DNA from: Pseudomonadota bacterium
GTDB lineage: Bacteria; Pseudomonadota; Alphaproteobacteria; UBA828
Direction of reading: 5' to 3'
Length of the DNA: 56,878 nucleotides
NCBI GenBank assembly: GCA_027624955.1
Contig: JAQBTG010000023.1
Coordinates: 1-56,878 of the forward strand
Every line of letters begins with the position of its first letter. Positions within the stretch are counted from its first letter, which is position 1. Both the position numbers and the translations under genes were made by a program. Shown here piece after piece: positions 1 through 7,438 of this stretch. The notes under the pieces were generated by a model. The model saw only the letters and a program-made list of their open reading frames with translations, was not told where the DNA came from and did no database searches.

Positions 1-109
1 CGATGAGACAGAAACCCTCCCTTATGCAATCCGACTAGTTTGTTCCATAGGCGCTGACGTCAGACACTCTACCCTTGGGGCGCAGTTCGGCTCGGCCGAA
101 TGTCAGGCG

Positions 110-343
110 CTAGGCAGTGGGGCGGGTCATTCGTGCCACGTGCCAGCGGCGAAATGCGATGACGGCCCAAATGCCCTCGGCAATCAAGAATGGGTACGAA
201 TCGATCAGATAAGCATAGACGGCCGCAAGCGCACACCCCGCCGCAAAACTCGCGAGAAAAAATGCACTGCGTTTTTCGAGCGCGTAGCTCGTGACCATGA
301 TCACGATCGCGATTACTCCGAGAATTTCGATGGGTTGGTTCAT
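110..343 (-). CDS. Small membrane protein at the end of the MerR operon (YgjV-like)
   Basis: This 77-residue protein is mostly hydrophobic, with about three closely spaced membrane segments (roughly residues 5-20, 26-46 and 51-65) and a short basic, Arg-rich C-terminus. Its ATG overlaps the stop codon of the MerR-family gene by 4 nt (ATGA), so it is probably translationally coupled and belongs to the same operon. The pattern resembles small YgjV-like inner membrane proteins, but the similarity is only in general character and I cannot give it a function. Because it is the last gene of a metal- or redox-type operon, a supporting membrane role is possible (inference). A longer frame on the same strand at 69-389 is an out-of-frame shadow. 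Nothing recognisable lies between base 1 and this gene. Confidence 0.6.
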   Translation of the reverse strand: MNQPIEILGVIAIVIMVTSYALEKRSAFFLASFAAGCALAAVYAYLIDSYPFLIAEGIWAVIAFRRWHVARMTRPTA

Positions 344-735
344 GACGGTTCGAACCGAGGGTCCGCCTCAGCTCGTTTGACGCACTCATTCAGGCTTGCA
401 CATTCGCAGGTGAGGAGTGCGCTGAGGACGCGATCGACCCGCCGCAAGTCGCTGATCTGCTGCCGGACGGCGGCCTGTTTCGCTTCGGCGAACGGCTTCC
501 ACATGCCCGCCGGACCTGGGTCCTCTGCGTAACGTTCGAGCAGTGATTTGGTATCGGCGAGTGAAAAACCTGCGGCCTGCGCCAGCCGTACGAACTGCAG
601 TGTCACCAGGGCTCGCTCATCAAACTGTCGTCGGCCGGAGACGCGGCGTTGCTCCGCGATGAGACCCATTTTCTCGTAATAGCGGATTGTAGATGCCGGC
701 ATGCTGAGCTGCCGGGCAACGTCTCCGATCTTCAT
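340..735 (-). CDS. MerR-family transcriptional regulator with a C-terminal Cys cluster
   Basis: A 131-residue MerR-family activator. The N-terminal winged helix is clear (residues 1-70: MKIGDVARQL, then STIRYYEKMGLI, then GRRQFDE). A dimerisation helix follows at about residues 80-108. The C-terminal loop has Cys110, Cys112 and Cys118 in a C-x-C-x5-C pattern, which fits a metal- or redox-sensing MerR protein. The Cys that mercury MerR proteins carry near residue 80 is missing (the segment reads LLERYAEDPG), so mercury should not be assumed to be the inducer. The gene overlaps both its neighbours by ATGA. It sits inside the operon it probably controls, and a matching operator is found at 1384-1414. 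Such regulators twist promoters with overlong spacers into an active shape, which fits the 19-bp spacer seen there. Confidence 0.9.
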   Translation of the reverse strand: MKIGDVARQLSMPASTIRYYEKMGLIAEQRRVSGRRQFDERALVTLQFVRLAQAAGFSLADTKSLLERYAEDPGPAGMWKPFAEAKQAAVRQQISDLRRVDRVLSALLTCECASLNECVKRAEADPRFEPS

Positions 736-1019
736 ACCTGAGACTCCCTGCGTCTCGACCGCATACGCCGAAGTTTGAAAACCATTAGCAACGTGCCACC
801 CAATACGGCAAGCACCATCCCGCCAATTTCAAGGAGTGAGGTGGGTGCAAACGCCGCGGTTCCTGCGCCCAACCCACCGATGCCAACAAAGGCGAGAATG
901 ATCGGTACCTCACACGCGAAGAGTGCCATTACGCCGAGCACGATGCCCGCCACTCCGGTCCGCTTTATCACGCTCCCTGTGGCAGATCGTCCGCCACTCA
1001 AACTTGGAGCCTTTCTCAT
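732..1019 (-). CDS. Small two-helix membrane protein, MerF/MerT-like
   Basis: A 95-residue protein with two predicted membrane helices (about residues 22-48 and 62-82), separated by a Gly/Ala-rich turn and ending in a very basic tail (KLRRMRSRRR). Size and layout match the small mercury transporters MerF and MerT. The first helix carries FACEVPIIL where MerF/MerT usually have a vicinal Cys pair, so only one Cys is present. It lies second in a MerR-controlled operon, after a protein with a Cys-Cys motif, and overlaps both neighbours by 4 nt. A role in moving a soft metal or thiol-reactive compound across the membrane is inferred from layout and context only. Confidence 0.6.
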   Translation of the reverse strand: MRKAPSLSGGRSATGSVIKRTGVAGIVLGVMALFACEVPIILAFVGIGGLGAGTAAFAPTSLLEIGGMVLAVLGGTLLMVFKLRRMRSRRRESQV

Positions 1020-1348
1020 TGTCCTATGGCCGCGTCTGCGAATCTATCGAGTGTTATCTGCGCCTCGGGTGGTCCCTCGATCGTGAGAATCAGGCCGTCG
1101 ATGGGCGGTGCGAGTGTGAAAGTCAGAAAGCCACAGCACTGACGCTCCAAGCGGATGAAGCTCTCCACGCGCGATCTCAGCGCGACGCTATCGGCGAAAG
1201 TCAGTCTCAGGCCGCTGTCCATCCGCTCGCCGTCAAGAATATGTGGCAGCAAATCCTTGCGCGCCATTGCCCGACGCTCCCTGAATTCCTCGTCTGTGAG
1301 CGAGCAGGTGATTTCTGCGGTGCCTGCGGCGCGCATACTCTCTTCCAT
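1016..1348 (-). CDS. Cys-Cys motif protein, first gene of the MerR-controlled operon
   Basis: A soluble 110-residue protein with no signal peptide or membrane segment. It has Cys15 in ITCSLTD and a vicinal pair, Cys71-Cys72, in ERQCCGFLTF. I recognise this type from memory as an uncharacterised protein often found beside MerR regulators and mercury transporters in proteobacteria. I do not know of an assigned activity. The vicinal Cys pair plus a distant Cys could bind a soft metal such as Hg(II) and hand it to or from the membrane protein encoded next (inference). The ATG at 1348 follows a GGAG ribosome binding site 9 nt upstream. The predicted transcript starts about 30 nt before it. Confidence 0.7.
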   Translation of the reverse strand: MEESMRAAGTAEITCSLTDEEFRERRAMARKDLLPHILDGERMDSGLRLTFADSVALRSRVESFIRLERQCCGFLTFTLAPPIDGLILTIEGPPEAQITLDRFADAAIGQ

Positions 1349-1383
1349 GGCATTGTTCTCCAGATATCAATGAGGGTCTCACC

Positions 1384-1414
1384 ACACTACCACTTAAAGC
1401 ATAGTTTAAGTCAA
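1384..1414 (-). promoter_or_regulatory. MerR-type promoter and operator
   Basis: On the minus strand a -35 box TTGACT (1414-1409) and a -10 box TAGTGT (1389-1384) are separated by 19 bp, the overlong spacer typical of MerR-activated promoters. Between them lies a perfect inverted repeat ACTTAAA-N6-TTTAAGT (1392-1411). It drives the operon beginning at 1348. Confidence 0.85.
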
Positions 1415-1947
1415 GGTCGATTTCCTGTGTGCTCAGAGGAATGTCGGGGTGCCAGAAAAACTGAGCCGCCTTACTCCCGCGACGCCTTCAAACATAGCCT
1501 CTCTGCCGCGCTGGCCCCGCCGGACCACTGGCCCACTGGCCCACTGGCGTCACCTCGCGACGTGAGAGTCATCACCGCTCTGATTTCGCGGGTCACGTTC
1601 AGTTAATCTGATGGCACCTCGTAAAGGCTTTGGTCCCGGCGGGAGCGATGAGGGCGATGCTATGGGCGAAGCGACTGCATTCACCAACACATTAATCTGA
1701 TGCTTCTGTTGATTTGATCGAAGTCATGTCGCTTGCTCCTGTCGGAACAACGCTTGGCCGGGCAAGCAGCTTTTATGCGTGACTTCACCCCGCATGCCGA
1801 TTTTGGCAAGGACCGCGCTGTAATTGTACTCCGGGTCCGGGACCCTACTGAACGGTGGAAGGTAGGGCGTGCAAATCGACGTCAAGCTGAGTGGTTAAAC
1901 GTAAGACCTGACCGCACGCCTATTTGGGCTATGACAGAGCGCCCAGT
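1415..1947. other. Intergenic stretch without a supported gene
   Basis: About 530 bases between the MerR operon promoter and the end of the TPR-methyltransferase gene. It holds the 8-mer tandem repeat and two copies of the 11-mer TTAATCTGATG (1603-1613 and 1692-1702). A 75-codon frame on the plus strand at 1733-1960 lacks a clear ribosome binding site and resembles no family I know. The stretch could be decayed DNA left by an old insertion, but no terminal repeats or transposase remains are recognisable. Confidence 0.5.
1525..1548. repeat. Three tandem copies of an 8-mer
   Basis: CCACTGGC occurs three times in a row without change (1525-1532, 1533-1540, 1541-1548). It lies in the non-coding stretch upstream of the MerR operon. 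No function is evident. Confidence 0.9.
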
Positions 1948-4203
1948 TTATATTTTTTGACACCAGAACTGATACATACCCCGGAACGTATCGGGATTCT
2001 TGAATTCAAACTCGTGCCACAGTTGCAGGGAGATCAGATCGCCGCCGCTTGGGTAAGAGTCTTTAAATTTTCTCAGGATTTTTTGATTATGAATAGTGAA
2101 GCCCAGAAACTTTAGTCCGAGTTCCCGCAGGGCCTCATCGATCCCGATAAGCGTAAAGCGATGTTCTTGAACATGAAAAAGCAGATCGCGACATTCACTT
2201 AAGTTGAAGAAATCTTTCATTTTGAAAATTTCCGCCATCACTTGATTGCCGTCTTTGGCCTTCGTTATGATGTCCCGCCGACATCGGCGAATGTCGTCGG
2301 GAGACGTCGTATATCCATTCTCGGCAATCAAGCGGCGTCCACTGACGATGTGCTGTCGCGCGATCTCGCTGTATAGGCCAATATTCATCAGACCCCCCGG
2401 GCGCAAAAGCTTCATCAGAACGCGCCAGCCCGCCAACGGGTCGTCCAGATGGTGAAGCACGCCAATGCATTCGATAAGATCGAATTGCCGCCCAAGATTA
2501 CCCAGTTCCATAATGTCCGCTTGCACGTACTCGATGTTCTTAACGCCGAGCTCCTCGGTCTTACGCCACGCATAGGAGAGACTGCTCAGGCTCAAATCCA
2601 CGGCGAGCACACGGGCGTTCGAAAACCTGGATGCTGTGCTCAGGGCATGCTGGCCCGTGCCGCAACCTGCCACCAGGATTTCCGGACTCTCGGGAGACTC
2701 ATAATCTCCTAGATCGAGGCGGAGTGGGGCGCGCAGCAATTCTGCGCCAATCGTTTTTCCTGTTTCCCGTAAGCCTGTATTGATCCATCGCGGATATGGG
2801 TTTTCCTCATATTGCTCACGAACCAACTGAGAAACCGGATTTTGAATGGACGTCAGGTTGACAATTTGAGAGCGCAGAACCTGCTCTTTAAGGGGTTGTG
2901 ATATTTGTCGCTCAATGACGCCGCTGATGGCTCCGGTCCATTCCCGCTCGCTCAATTCCCCAGCCCACGCAAAACCATACAAGGGCCTGTAGGCGCCCAA
3001 CGCAGCAACCAAGGATGCCGGCACGTCCTGTGTCTTTTCGACCAGCGTCGCAATCCGTTGCTGAAGCTGCTCAACAACCGCCTTTTCTTCTTCGGTCTCA
3101 TTAAAAACATACTTATTCGTAAAACATTGAAGAGCCAGGGCTGCCGAAAACGGCAAGCTCTTTTCACACGTCTTCGCCGACATCGCCTCTTGAGACATGG
3201 CGCGGCGTAGATGTGTGAGCATTCGTTCAATTTCCAGGTCATGGATGGGGCTCAGCCCCATGACCCGAAGAAACAGAGGAATTGCCGACAACCGTTCTGC
3301 GAGGCCCCCGTATGCAATGCCAGTCTCCATATCCTCACTGCCCGTCAATCCTATGATCGCTGAGAAATCCGGGTTATGGCGAAGTGCCGAGAGGATTGGT
3401 TGAACGACGCGGATCGGACGCACCGTGGGCTTATCGAGTACGAGCAATAGATCTCGCCAGAGATCATCATCAATAGAAGTGAGCGAAAGATATTCCAGAG
3501 ATTCCGCAAAACCGGCCCAGAACAAATCGCTCCGGGGATTGAGCGCAATGGCACGGCGGTAACATGCGAACGCAACATCCGGTTTGCCCTGGGCCTGGAA
3601 GGTCGTGCCAAGATTATTGTGCGTTTCGGCCAAATCGGGCCTGATGGCTAGGGATTGGTGAAAACTTGTCACCGCCTCATCCAGCATTCCTAGGTCCAGG
3701 AGCGCGTTGCCAAGGTTGCTATGCGTTTCGGCGTTGTCGGGATTGATGGCGAGGGCCCTGCGGTAGCATTCTACGGCCTCGTCCAGATCTCCCAGTTCTT
3801 TGAGCGCAATACCCAGATTATTGTGCGCTTCGGCGTAGCCGGGATTGACGGCGAGGGCGTTGCGATAACTCACGACAGCCTTGCCCCTCTTGCCCAGTTC
3901 TCGGAGCACAACCCCGAGGCTGTTGTGCGCCTCGGCCAAGTCGGAGTTGATGGCGATGGCCTTGGTAATGAGATCAACGGCAATGCCGTTTTTACTTTCT
4001 TGATGGGCGATCACGCCGAGCAAATGCAGGGCGTCGGGCTGATCGGGGTCGGCCCGTAATATGCTTTGATAAATTTTCTCGGCATCAGGCAAGCGGCCCA
4101 CCGTGTGATGCTGAATGGCGAGATCTAGAGCTTGCTTAATAGTAAGCGTCTGTTGTTCAGGCGCTGTGCTGTTTGATTGCAGAGGAATCATAATTGTCGA
4201 CAT
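1948..4203 (-). CDS. TPR repeat protein fused to a class I SAM-dependent methyltransferase
   Basis: About 751 residues. The N-terminal part (about residues 20-225) contains at least five tetratricopeptide repeats with the typical A-x-x-x-L-G-x-x-L and Y-x-x-A-L/I-x-x-x-P spacing, of the kind found in O-GlcNAc-transferase-like proteins. A helical linker follows. The C-terminal half has the segment EENPYPRW (about 466) and a Rossmann methyltransferase with motif I ILVAGCGTGQH (about 509), an acidic end of strand 2 (AVDLS), and IECIGVLHHL as motif IV. It should transfer a methyl group from S-adenosylmethionine, with the TPRs holding a protein or glycan substrate; the substrate is unknown. A GTG at 4257 would add 18 residues. 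I prefer the ATG at 4203 because the TPR-family pattern begins soon after it, though neither start has a good ribosome binding site. Confidence 0.85.
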   Translation of the reverse strand: MSTIMIPLQSNSTAPEQQTLTIKQALDLAIQHHTVGRLPDAEKIYQSILRADPDQPDALHLLGVIAHQESKNGIAVDLITKAIAINSDLAEAHNSLGVVLRELGKRGKAVVSYRNALAVNPGYAEAHNNLGIALKELGDLDEAVECYRRALAINPDNAETHSNLGNALLDLGMLDEAVTSFHQSLAIRPDLAETHNNLGTTFQAQGKPDVAFACYRRAIALNPRSDLFWAGFAESLEYLSLTSIDDDLWRDLLLVLDKPTVRPIRVVQPILSALRHNPDFSAIIGLTGSEDMETGIAYGGLAERLSAIPLFLRVMGLSPIHDLEIERMLTHLRRAMSQEAMSAKTCEKSLPFSAALALQCFTNKYVFNETEEEKAVVEQLQQRIATLVEKTQDVPASLVAALGAYRPLYGFAWAGELSEREWTGAISGVIERQISQPLKEQVLRSQIVNLTSIQNPVSQLVREQYEENPYPRWINTGLRETGKTIGAELLRAPLRLDLGDYESPESPEILVAGCGTGQHALSTASRFSNARVLAVDLSLSSLSYAWRKTEELGVKNIEYVQADIMELGNLGRQFDLIECIGVLHHLDDPLAGWRVLMKLLRPGGLMNIGLYSEIARQHIVSGRRLIAENGYTTSPDDIRRCRRDIITKAKDGNQVMAEIFKMKDFFNLSECRDLLFHVQEHRFTLIGIDEALRELGLKFLGFTIHNQKILRKFKDSYPSGGDLISLQLWHEFEFKNPDTFRGMYQFWCQKI

Positions 4204-4784
4204 CAGACAATAGATTGATTGAGTTATCGTACGGTCGAACGACAAGTGCCGCGACACCTAAATAAGATTGTCCACTCTGGACAGGCGCTCGGCTTTATCC
4301 GCAGCCTAGAAAAGCACACCGATCACGTTGTGCAAAGATTCTATCAAGAGCATCTCACTATAAATTGGTTAAATTAAAATTAATAAATCAAGTGCCCGAT
4401 TGCCGAGCAATGAGTAAATATGGGTAGTAAGCGGTTCCGTCCCGCTGGCTGTATTGTCATCGGAATCTGAATTTGGCGTGCCTTCAATTAGGATACACCG
4501 GGTGCCGTCAACTGCCTGCCGTCAGCACCCATGGGATACATTAAGCTAATTGGAAAACGGAGTTCTCATTCGAGATTTCTACGAAACCGTCATACTCGGC
4601 CCAAGCACGTTTCCCCGCCAAAACAAGCGAACAGGTCACGCGCCGCGAAGGCGAATTGAGGCGGGATACGTCGATAGCTTGAGCTGCTTGTGAGGGCCGT
4701 TCAACCAAGCTCGCGCGCCTTCCGGCGGGCGCAGGCGTGGCAACAACACCGCCGTTCGTCGTATCGCTAGTTCCGATATTCAGC
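4204..4784. other. Intergenic stretch between the TPR-methyltransferase and cupin genes
   Basis: AT-rich DNA (about 4320-4400) sits in front of the TPR-methyltransferase gene and probably holds its promoter, but I see no convincing -35/-10 pair. On the minus strand a stop-free frame runs from about 4785 down to TAA at 4543-4541 (about 75 codons, segment VTCSLVLAGKRAWAEYDGF). It has only an internal TTG as a possible start and no clear ribosome binding site, so I do not call it a gene. It could be a decayed fragment or the chance product of GC-rich DNA. Confidence 0.4.
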
Positions 4785-5225
4785 TCAGGGAACGACGCTC
4801 AGGTCCCATGGCCCTGTTTGATGAAGGTACATCACGCACGGCTCATCGCTGACGCATCGGGTCATATGTTTGACATCGGCCGGCATATAATAATATGCGC
4901 CCGCCGCGTGTTCTTGGACTTGCCCAGAATCGGCGATAACGTTCTCAAATATTCCTGACAGAATAACGGCGTGGTAAGGAAGCGAGTGCGTGTGCACGGG
5001 GGAGCTGGCTGCTGGGTTCCACTTTGACAGCCTGCCATAAGCGGTCGCCTGCATATTTCCCCAAAGCGGGCCGGCGGCTCCGACCGGCGTGGGAAACCAT
5101 TCGATTTGCGCAGGCGATTTTGCCACAATCATGTCCTGTGACTGGGCGTTCGAAGAAGTCAGGGCAAGCCCGAGCACGGCAATCGAAATCGCCGTCGAAA
5201 TCGGTAACAACAATTTGGCCTTCAT
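4785..5225 (-). CDS. Secreted cupin protein (DUF4437-like)
   Basis: A protein of about 146 residues with a signal peptide (MKAKLLLPISTAISIAVLGLALTSSNAQS) and a single cupin barrel. The metal-site motif is visible as HTHSLPYHAVILSGIFE, and a second histidine lies further on (ADVKHMTRC). Two Cys near the C-terminus (RCVSDEPC) could form a disulfide in the periplasm. It is probably a periplasmic metal-dependent cupin; the substrate is unknown. The strong AAGGAG ribosome binding site precedes ATGATG, and the second ATG (5225) has better spacing than the first (5228). The gene is divergent from a TetR-family regulator with an 18-bp palindrome between them, so the regulator probably represses it. 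Confidence 0.8.
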   Translation of the reverse strand: MKAKLLLPISTAISIAVLGLALTSSNAQSQDMIVAKSPAQIEWFPTPVGAAGPLWGNMQATAYGRLSKWNPAASSPVHTHSLPYHAVILSGIFENVIADSGQVQEHAAGAYYYMPADVKHMTRCVSDEPCVMYLHQTGPWDLSVVP

Positions 5226-5355
5226 CATTCATCTCCTTGGTTTGGGTCTTTTGGCCGTTCTGGCAGCCCGCGGGAAGCCGGTGGAATGGACGGGGGTGCA
5301 ACCGTAGCGACCGTCCTTGTCGCTTCATATTTGCTCAGTGTGTTTCAAGCTCTTA

Positions 5356-5373
5356 GGATGTTCAATAACATCC
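5356..5373. promoter_or_regulatory. Candidate TetR operator between the cupin and TetR genes
   Basis: A perfect inverted repeat GGATGTT-CAAT-AACATCC lies in the 196-bp divergent gap, 48 bp before the TetR start codon. Size and symmetry suit a TetR dimer. That it is bound by the adjacent regulator is inference. Confidence 0.6.
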
Positions 5374-5421
5374 AATATGGTCGTGTCAGTATTCTTGCAC
5401 CGACATCAAGGAGGGATCGAC

Positions 5422-5994
5422 ATGCGTTACGCTGCGGACCACAAACAGAAAACGCGCGCGCAGATTATCGCCAGTGCACTCGCCGTGTTCGGTGAATCTG
5501 GTTACGAAAAAGCCACGATCGAGGATGTCATGGCCCATGCGGGTTTAACGCGCGGCGGCTTTTACCGGCACTTCCGCAGCAAGGAAAAATTGTTCGTCGA
5601 AGCGATTTTAACCGGCGCCACGGAAAAAGACTATTTGCCGCCGGCGCGATACCGTTCCATGACGGCGAACAATTTTGAGGCGTTCATAACCGGCTATGTC
5701 GGCGACAAGCATTTCAACAATAAGAACAGTCCGTGTCCGCTATTCGCTTTTCCAAGTGACGTGTCGCGAGGAGGACCGGAGCTCCACAATGCGTACGAAA
5801 AAGTCGCCCGTTCGATCGCGGAGAACCTGGAAAGCTACATCACCGTGCCGGATCGGGCCGAACGATCGCTTGCCGCGCTGGCAATGATCGTCGGCGCGAT
5901 GGTTATCGCCCGCAGCGTCGAGAGTTCAAAGCTTGAAAAGACCATCCGCGCGGCGTGCATCAAGTATGCCAAGACACTCGGCGCAACCAATTGA
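5422..5994 (+). CDS. TetR/AcrR-family transcriptional regulator
   Basis: A 190-residue regulator. The N-terminal helix-turn-helix is typical: KTRAQIIASALAVFGESGYEKATIEDVMAHAGLTRGGFYRHFRSKEKLF, residues about 10-58. The remainder is a helical ligand-binding and dimer domain. Its segment CPLFAFPSDVSRG resembles TetR proteins of the group that controls short-chain dehydrogenase or xenobiotic genes (inference). The start at 5422 is set by AAGGAGG 7 nt upstream; the open frame extends 35 codons further up but without a ribosome binding site. It is divergent from the secreted cupin gene and probably controls that gene and itself through the palindrome at 5356-5373. Confidence 0.92.
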   Translation: MRYAADHKQKTRAQIIASALAVFGESGYEKATIEDVMAHAGLTRGGFYRHFRSKEKLFVEAILTGATEKDYLPPARYRSMTANNFEAFITGYVGDKHFNNKNSPCPLFAFPSDVSRGGPELHNAYEKVARSIAENLESYITVPDRAERSLAALAMIVGAMVIARSVESSKLEKTIRAACIKYAKTLGATN

Positions 5995-6240
5995 CCCGCT
6001 CAAACCGCACTTCAATAGCCTGTTGCGGGCAGTCGCAAAAAAGAGGAGGCGGCGGGCCGATCAGCGGCAGGTCCTTGCCGAAGAGGTTGTGGCATCCGAG
6101 ATCGGTGCCGTTGTCAGGCTCCAACAAGACATTAACCGAAGCTGATGTCATGACGCGCGGTCCATCGCCGTTATAGCAGCTTGGCTGACGACACCGCGGG
6201 GTTGTCGATGGCCGCGCCGGGGCGCGTGTCTCTAGGGTGT

Positions 6241-6684
6241 TTAGCCGTCGCTTTCTGAATTAGGCACGGCGGCGGCGCGACGTTTCGAGCCCAATCCAAT
6301 TTGCTTGGCCAGTTGGCTGCGCTTCTTGGCGTAATTCGGGGCGACCATTGGGTAATCGGACGGCAGGCCCCATTTTTCACGGTATTGCTGTGGGGTGAGC
6401 CCGTAATGGGTGCGCAGGTGACGCTTCAGCATTTTCAGCTTGATGCCATCTTCCAGGCAGATTAGGTAATCCGGCGTGATCGACTTTTTGATCGATATCG
6501 AGGGCCTGGCCGATGCCTCGCTAGGCCCTTGAGCGGCGCTTTGTCCAGCGCGGGAAAAGCTCTCATAAATGTTTCGAATGAGGTCCGGAAGTTCGGAAAC
6601 GGAGACCTTATTGTTGGAAACATAAGCGGCCACAATGGAACCGGTCAGCGCAACAAGTGATTCAGTACTATTATTTTCTACCAT
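6241..6684 (-). CDS. MucR/Ros-family zinc-finger transcriptional regulator
   Basis: About 147 residues. The N-terminal region (LTGSIVAAYVSNNKVSVSELPDLI) is the MucR/Ros oligomerisation part. The C-terminal finger runs CLEDGIKLKMLKRHLRTH, then LTPQQYREKWGLPSDYPMVAP, which is the family signature. The second Cys of the classical C2H2 finger is Asp79 here, giving Cys76-Asp79-His89-His93, a variant known among MucR/Ros relatives. These proteins are AT-rich DNA-binding silencers of surface polysaccharide, motility or virulence genes in alphaproteobacteria. I chose the ATG at 6684 because homologues begin with this V-E-N-x-S-T type sequence; an upstream start at 6720 adds an atypical hydrophobic stretch. 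The gene stands alone, and the 246 bases downstream contain nothing recognisable. Confidence 0.92.
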   Translation of the reverse strand: MVENNSTESLVALTGSIVAAYVSNNKVSVSELPDLIRNIYESFSRAGQSAAQGPSEASARPSISIKKSITPDYLICLEDGIKLKMLKRHLRTHYGLTPQQYREKWGLPSDYPMVAPNYAKKRSQLAKQIGLGSKRRAAAVPNSESDG

Positions 6685-6817
6685 TACGCGTAGGCCCCAC
6701 CGTATTACTGCGATATGCAAACAAAATTGGTATTTTGTCGCGCCAAGTCAAGGTAATTAGTGGATGGGATTTTGTCGAGTAACGGCTAATTTTCCGCTAT
6801 TTTAGCAGTACATCGCC

Positions 6818-7270
6818 TCAGTAGTTCAGCAACAGGTCAGTTTCGGCGGTGATGCGGACCAGCTTGACCGATGCGTCCTCAAAGTCCGGAGGGCCGAGCG
6901 CCGCAACCGCACCATTGGAAAATTCATATCCTTCGCGCGGCACGCCGATGAAATTCGTGTCAAAATCGCCGCTCTGATTCTCATCATGAAACGCCGCAGC
7001 AGCGTAAGTTCCGGGCCGCAAATTAGCGAACACCACCTTCACATCGCCGCGCCGTGCCGACAACGACTGGGTCGCAGCCGTCCGCCCATCGACGAGAAAA
7101 TTATCGGCGGAACTGTAAAGCGCAATTCGAATTTCGCCCACATCGCTACGAATATCCCGCACCGTAACGACAAGGCTATCGGCGCGCGCCGAATGCATCG
7201 TGGCGGAAATCAAGAAAATCGCAGTGAGAAGAAGTGCAAATATTGATAGAAGACGGCGGCCTGGTGTCAT
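6818..7270 (-). CDS. Secreted DUF2141 family protein
   Basis: About 150 residues with a signal peptide (MTPGRRLLSIFALLLTAIFLISATMHSARA), then a single beta-sandwich domain with the DUF2141 pattern: VTVRDIRSDVGEIRIALYSS, LRPGTYAAAAFHDENQSGDFDTNFIGVPREGYEFSNGA. The segment HDENQSGDFDTN is a conserved, possibly calcium-binding loop. The cellular role of this periplasmic family is not established. A TTG at 7285 would lengthen the protein by five residues but sits too close to its AAGGA, so I prefer the ATG. The gene is divergent from a TetR regulator, which might control it. Confidence 0.85.
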   Translation of the reverse strand: MTPGRRLLSIFALLLTAIFLISATMHSARADSLVVTVRDIRSDVGEIRIALYSSADNFLVDGRTAATQSLSARRGDVKVVFANLRPGTYAAAAFHDENQSGDFDTNFIGVPREGYEFSNGAVAALGPPDFEDASVKLVRITAETDLLLNY

Positions 7271-7438
7271 ACGTTTGCTCAACAAGTTCCTTGATGCGTT
7301 AACATCGTCAATTTACTCGGCACATTTTATGCTGCCTGAGTTAATATTCCGTTTGTAGGCGAGGGACTACTATATTCGTCACAGCATCGAAATCCAATGG
7401 TGCCGGTGGCGGGCGTCAGAAATCAAGGCGGTAGAAAC

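Noticed and set aside
340-360. GGTTCGAACC near the MerR gene start as a possible tRNA T-arm
   Set aside because: The surrounding bases do not form a tRNA cloverleaf and the place is coding.
69-389. 106-codon minus-strand frame covering the small membrane protein gene
   Set aside because: It is an Arg- and Cys-rich shadow of the gene at 110-343 in another frame; the latter has a membrane-protein pattern and the ATGA coupling.
923-1606. 227-codon plus-strand frame over the MerR operon
   Set aside because: It runs antisense through two well-supported genes and their promoter, with no family pattern.
1733-1960. 75-codon plus-strand frame before the TPR-methyltransferase end
   Set aside because: No ribosome binding site and no recognisable family; it could not be supported as a gene.
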